Shown here in pieces: positions 21,824 to 24,798 of a stretch of 24,798 bases of DNA. Location of the stretch: the NCBI GenBank assembly GCA_964574605.1, contig CAZNOK010000056.1, positions 1 through 24,798 of the forward strand, written 5' to 3'. The notes below the pieces were generated by a model, which saw only the letters and a program-made list of their open reading frames with translations, was not told where the DNA came from and searched no databases. Origin of the DNA: CAIKAP01 sp964574605. GTDB lineage: Bacteria; Verrucomicrobiota; Verrucomicrobiia; Palsa-1439. The stretch's first letter is position 1; each line of letters opens with the position of its first letter. The position numbers and the translations under genes are program-made.

Positions 21824-22747
21824 ATGACCAAAGACCAGTCATACTGGCTACACAAACTCGCGACCCTCAAGATCGCTCGCACCGACGGTGACCCGGCACC
21901 CCACAAACCGCTTTTGCTACTCGTCATTTTAGATATGGCTGACCGGGGCGAGATTACCGGCCCGGAGTTAAAGCTGTCACCCGATCTTGCCTTCCGTTTC
22001 AGCGTGTACTGGTCGGTCGTTGCCGAACGCCGCAAGGCACGCCCCGATGTTCGCCTCCCTTTCCACCACATCAAGACTTCCGGCATCTGGCAACCGCTCA
22101 TGTCCAGCGGCCAACCATCACCCGACAAAAACCTCACCGCCAAAGTCCATCTCGACTCCGCATTCCTCGACTGCCTCCGTGACGCTTGCTTCCGCGACAA
22201 GGCCAAACGCCTCCTAATCCAAACACCACCGTACTTCCGCACAGAAGAACGCGTCGCTCTCGACACGCTGTTGTGCCTTCCGACGGTTGCCGCTGACAAG
22301 GCCAAGGAAACCGGCGTACTCTACACTGCGCCCGTCGAACGCGGACGCGACGCCCGCTTCCGCATCGAAGTCGTTGTCGTCGCTTACAAACACACCTGCG
22401 CGCTGACTGGCTACCGGATGACCACGCTCGACATGGAAAGCATCGTCGACGCCGCACACATCCACGAGTTCAGCGCGAGCCGCAACAATGACCCACGCAA
22501 CGGCCTCGCTCTCTGCAAGAATGCCCACTGGCAATTTGATCGCGGCCTCTGGTCCATTACCGACGACTACCGAGTGGTCGTGAACCGTGAGAAGTTCATT
22601 GAAGAGGGCGTCCCCGGTCAGAGACTCGCCGACTTCGATGGCCACCGGCTTTTCCTGCCGCAAGACCCGAAGTATTGGCCGGAGCCAACACACTTGGCGT
22701 GGCACCGTCTGAATCGGTTTGAGGCTGGTCTAACAGAAACCCACTGA
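21824..22747 (+). CDS. HNH endonuclease, probable modification-dependent (type IV-like) restriction enzyme
   Basis: The protein has 307 aa. The C-terminal region is an HNH_2-type nuclease: CALTGYRM, then VDAAHIHEFSASRNNDPRNGLALCKNAHWQFDRGLWSI split across the usual strand-helix order, with the catalytic His in AAHI and the second metal His in NAHWQFD. The N-terminal third (HKPLLLLVILDMADRG, then FRFSVYWSVV and FHHIKTSGIWQP) resembles the DNA-sulphur-binding domain of ScoMcrA-like enzymes, where HKPLLLL is characteristic. Such proteins cut phosphorothioate-modified DNA; the recognition target here is inferred. No methyltransferase or dnd genes are adjacent, consistent with a solitary type IV enzyme. 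No clear Shine-Dalgarno precedes the ATG. Confidence 0.83.
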   Translation: MTKDQSYWLHKLATLKIARTDGDPAPHKPLLLLVILDMADRGEITGPELKLSPDLAFRFSVYWSVVAERRKARPDVRLPFHHIKTSGIWQPLMSSGQPSPDKNLTAKVHLDSAFLDCLRDACFRDKAKRLLIQTPPYFRTEERVALDTLLCLPTVAADKAKETGVLYTAPVERGRDARFRIEVVVVAYKHTCALTGYRMTTLDMESIVDAAHIHEFSASRNNDPRNGLALCKNAHWQFDRGLWSITDDYRVVVNREKFIEEGVPGQRLADFDGHRLFLPQDPKYWPEPTHLAWHRLNRFEAGLTETH

Positions 22748-22809
22748 ATTCAAGTCCGTGTCAAGTTGAGGCTTCCCCGCAACGATTGATTCTCTGAGAC
22801 AAGTTTGCC

Positions 22810-23142
22810 TCATCCCCTACTTTCTCCGGAAACCGCAATGATTCCTATGCCGGTCATGGTTTTACCCCCACCGTTACAACTGATGAAGTGGGTCAACCAG
22901 CACAGCTCGTCGCCGCATGTCGTGAAAATCCCACGGGCCAGCGTCAGAGCGAGAACCGCCTTGTACAGGCTGCGGGCACCGAGACAACGAAGATGGCACT
23001 CCCCGCTTTTCTGGATGCGGCGGACTATGTCGTCAGCAAGACGCTTCTTAGCCTCACTTCTCTCGGTCTCGGACAGTTCCTCCCGATCCGATTTCACCCA
23101 CAATGCGTCTGTGAATAACGATTCGCTGTTGTTCGATGGCAT
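22810..23142 (-). CDS. SpoVS-family protein
   Basis: The protein has 110 aa from ATG 23142; longer open frames run back into the CCGGAAC repeat and are not credible. After a charged N-terminal helix (SDREELSETERSEAKKRLAD), residues of about 30-108 match the SpoVS (Alba-like) pattern: RRIQKSGECHLRCLGARSLY, then KAVLALTLARG, then a Gly-rich turn and GKTMTGIGIIAV, equivalent to the family's GAGALNQAVKAVAIARG and EERTAIKLIV. In Bacillus the family affects spore coat and septation; in non-sporulating bacteria its role is unclear, perhaps nucleic-acid binding. The basic N-terminal extension is longer than in the Bacillus protein. It follows argJ on the same strand after a 32-nt gap. Confidence 0.78.
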   Translation of the reverse strand: MPSNNSESLFTDALWVKSDREELSETERSEAKKRLADDIVRRIQKSGECHLRCLGARSLYKAVLALTLARGIFTTCGDELCWLTHFISCNGGGKTMTGIGIIAVSGESRG

Positions 23143-23149
23143 TTGCAAA

Positions 23150-23168
23150 TGTTCCAGTTTTGTTCCGG
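23150..23168 (-). repeat. Spaced direct repeat CCGGAAC-AAAA-CTGGAAC (copy d, minus strand)
   Basis: On the minus strand it lies between the argJ stop (6 nt after it) and the SpoVS-family start (7 nt before it), with one change from consensus. It is in the sense orientation relative to argJ, as copies a and b are to their upstream genes. Confidence 0.85.
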
Positions 23169-23174
23169 TTGGAA

Positions 23175-24362
23175 TTACTCGCCTTTGTTCAACGCGACGT
23201 AGCGCTCGGTCAGGTCGCAGGTGTGGATCGTGCAACGGCCATGACCGAGGTTCAGGTCAATGTCCACCGCGAACACCGGCGCGGCCACGATCTTCTTCAG
23301 CCGCGCCAGCGGCGTGTGCGTGGCGAGGCCGTTGCGGACGGCGGGGACGCCGTTGAACGCAATGTCCACCGCTTCCTCTTCGACTTTCGCTTTCGAATAG
23401 CCAAGCGCGTCCATGATCCGGCCCCAGTTCGGGTCGCCGCCGCACCAGCAGCATTTCACCAGCGTCGAGTTGGCCACCGCGCGGGCCGCGATGTCGGCAT
23501 CGCGGTCGTTGGCCGCGCCGGCAACGTTGACGGTGACGAATTTGCTGACGCCTTCGCCGTCGAGCACCATCATCTTGGCCAGCTCGGCACAGACGAAGTT
23601 GAGCGCCTCTTGGAACAGCGCGATCGGGAATTCCCCAGCGAGACCGTTGGCGAGGCAGATGACGGTGTCGTTCGTGCTCGTGTCGCCGTCAACGGTGATG
23701 CGATTGAAGCTCTGGTTCACGGCGATACGCAACGCCCGCTGGAGCGCAGCGCGCGGAATGGCGGCATCGGTCGTGATGAAGCAGAGCATGGTCGCCATGT
23801 GCGGCTCAATCATGCCGGCGCCCTTGGCGATGGCGCCGATGCGAATGACTTTTGTTCCGGCTTTGACGCGGACGGCGATTTGCTTCGGGAACGTGTCGGT
23901 CGTCATGATTCCCCTCGCGGCAGCGGGTCCGCCCTTCGCCGAGAGGCTGCCGAGGAGTTTCTTGATGCCGCCTTCGATCTTGACGATGGGCATTGTGACG
24001 CCGATGCGGCCAGTCGAGCAGACGAGCACGCAGGTGTCGCGACAACCAATGCGGCGCGCAACGGCGGCGGCCATCGCTTCGGCGTGGATGAGGCCAATGG
24101 TGCCGGTGCAGGCGTTGGCGTTGCCGCTGTTGACGACGATGGCGCAGGCCTTGCCCTTCTTGATGTGCTGCATGCTCACCTTGACCGGCGCGGCTTTGAC
24201 TTGGTTGGTCGTGAACGTCGCGGCGGCGGTCGCTCGCGTGTCGGACACGATCATCGCCATATCCAATTTGCCGCCGCGCTTGATACCGGCAGCGACGGCG
24301 GCAGCGCGGAATCCGCGCGGCGCGGTGACAGCGCCTTCAATCTTCGTGAATGGTGTTTTCAT
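23175..24362 (-). CDS. argJ: Bifunctional glutamate N-acetyltransferase / ornithine acetyltransferase (ArgJ)
   Basis: The protein has 395 aa, a usual length. ArgJ moves the acetyl group from N-acetylornithine to glutamate, closing the cyclic arginine pathway; some versions also use acetyl-CoA. The autoproteolysis motif is intact: KGAGMIEPHMATML, with cleavage expected between Ala190 and Thr191, Thr191 becoming the nucleophile. Other family signatures are VVNSGNANACTG, GIMTTDTFPK, VDGDTSTNDT and GGDPNWGRIMDALGYS. Whether it is mono- or bifunctional cannot be read from sequence. The start has GGAAGGA about 6 nt upstream and a candidate promoter at 24384-24426. The SpoVS-family gene follows at 23142. 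Confidence 0.97.
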   Translation of the reverse strand: MKTPFTKIEGAVTAPRGFRAAAVAAGIKRGGKLDMAMIVSDTRATAAATFTTNQVKAAPVKVSMQHIKKGKACAIVVNSGNANACTGTIGLIHAEAMAAAVARRIGCRDTCVLVCSTGRIGVTMPIVKIEGGIKKLLGSLSAKGGPAAARGIMTTDTFPKQIAVRVKAGTKVIRIGAIAKGAGMIEPHMATMLCFITTDAAIPRAALQRALRIAVNQSFNRITVDGDTSTNDTVICLANGLAGEFPIALFQEALNFVCAELAKMMVLDGEGVSKFVTVNVAGAANDRDADIAARAVANSTLVKCCWCGGDPNWGRIMDALGYSKAKVEEEAVDIAFNGVPAVRNGLATHTPLARLKKIVAAPVFAVDIDLNLGHGRCTIHTCDLTERYVALNKGE

Positions 24363-24383
24363 AGGGGTCCTTCCGATGCGCCC

Positions 24384-24426
24384 GCATCATGCGAAGCCGC
24401 GCGCCGACATGCAAGCACTTTGCGGC
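24384..24426 (-). promoter_or_regulatory. Candidate argJ promoter, shared block with the glycosyltransferase gene
   Basis: On the minus strand TTGCAT, 17 nt, CATGAT, then a roughly 21-nt leader with GGAAGGA before the argJ ATG. The spacer length is identical to that at 21574-21616. Confidence 0.5.
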
Positions 24427-24495
24427 GGAGAGGAGAGGCGTTAGCTCACCACGAAAAGTGCGAAGAACACGAACCGGAACATCTTTCTGTCTGTT

Positions 24496-24576
24496 GTCAT
24501 ACCGAGCTTGTCGAGGCATCTCTGAATAATTGGTGTCGGAGCGGTGCAGAGTTCCTTCGACTTCGCTCAGGATGAC
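24496..24576. repeat. Imperfect inverted repeat of the common LSEVEG / TELVEA type
   Basis: GTCATACCGAGCTTGTCGAG (24496-24515) pairs imperfectly with CGACTTCGCTCAGGATGAC (24558-24576). It is read as CHTELVEAS in one direction and VILSEVEG in the other, peptides familiar from spurious ORFs in many bacterial genomes. Confidence 0.8.
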
Positions 24577-24588
24577 GAACAAAGAGAG

Positions 24589-24606
24589 CCGGAACAAAAC
24601 CGGAAC
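24589..24606 (+). repeat. Spaced direct repeat CCGGAAC-AAAA-CCGGAAC (copy e)
   Basis: Intergenic, 12 nt after the inverted repeat at 24496-24576. It is an exact match to copies a and c. Confidence 0.88.
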
Positions 24607-24798
24607 ATCGGCATGGCCTTTCGACGGGGAACGGTCGGGCGCGTGCGAAATCAATCCTTTACAGAAATTCGGAGGTCTGCTTTCATAAACGCAGCGTAAT
24701 GAAACGATTTGCAAAAGTCATTCGTGTACGATGCCGTGCACAATCGTCCGGCTAATAATAATGTTAGGCAGTGACTGAATCTATTCACACCCGAAAGG

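Larger units (their letters stand above)
24427..24798. other. Gene-free end region with dispersed repeats
   Basis: No convincing gene is seen. It holds a half motif CCGGAACA at about 24474, the imperfect inverted repeat at 24496-24576, the spaced direct repeat at 24589-24606, and GTTAGGC near 24761. The open frame across it on the minus strand reads only repeat-derived peptides (DVPVLFRL, FVILSEVEG). Confidence 0.5.

Noticed and set aside
23136..24575. 479-codon plus-strand ORF opposite argJ
   Set aside because: ArgJ on the minus strand is certain; the plus-strand product is a low-complexity shadow that reads repeat peptides at both ends.
24755..24775. GTTAGGC as an integron attC core
   Set aside because: A single 7-mer without a partner site or palindrome; expected by chance.

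Overview
The window is a chromosomal segment from a high-G+C Gram-negative bacterium, most likely a Verrucomicrobiota member of the soil or freshwater Pedosphaera/Limisphaerales type. That placement is an inference from three things: lipoprotein- and secretion-rich gene content, LamG/GH123-type and other putative sugar hydrolases, and many short palindromic repeats scattered between and inside genes. I see no rRNA, tRNA, CRISPR array, transposase or integrase.

Layout. 1-5763 holds an exported HExxH metallopeptidase, a convergent Tat-exported DUF1284-like cysteine-rich protein, a class II DAHP synthase (first step of the shikimate pathway) and a two-domain alpha/beta hydrolase. 5764-6402 holds a DUF4160/DUF2442 pair (toxin-antitoxin-like) bracketed by a 45-bp near-direct repeat of the hydrolase gene's 3' end. 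6410-6724 is a 21-bp tandem repeat of 15 units. 6958-11271 is a visibly A+T-richer island of small envelope genes (membrane protein, lipoproteins, CPBP protease). They are separated by six same-orientation copies of a conserved ~55-bp repeat, here called CR, giving a cassette-like array. 11274-19601 returns to high G+C: a Tat-exported putative glycoside hydrolase, then a tightly overlapping run of M20 amidohydrolase, LamG-GH123-like protein and a membrane-fused spermidine synthase-like protein. 19618-24362 holds argB, a GT87-like membrane glycosyltransferase, an HNH endonuclease resembling modification-dependent restriction enzymes, a SpoVS-family protein and argJ. The last ~440 bases are repeats without a recognisable gene.

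The most unusual content is repeat biology. The CR array behaves like a cassette platform without integron signatures: one CR supplies the C-terminus and stop codon of a gene, and another ends immediately before a start codon. Several other palindromic families sit in frame inside genes, mostly in signal-peptide n-regions or interdomain linkers, where extra residues should be tolerated. A spaced direct repeat CCGGAAC-AAAA-CCGGAAC recurs in five intergenic places. Two minus-strand genes, argJ and the glycosyltransferase, share a 43-nt upstream block that fits a promoter TTGCAW-N17-CATSAT.
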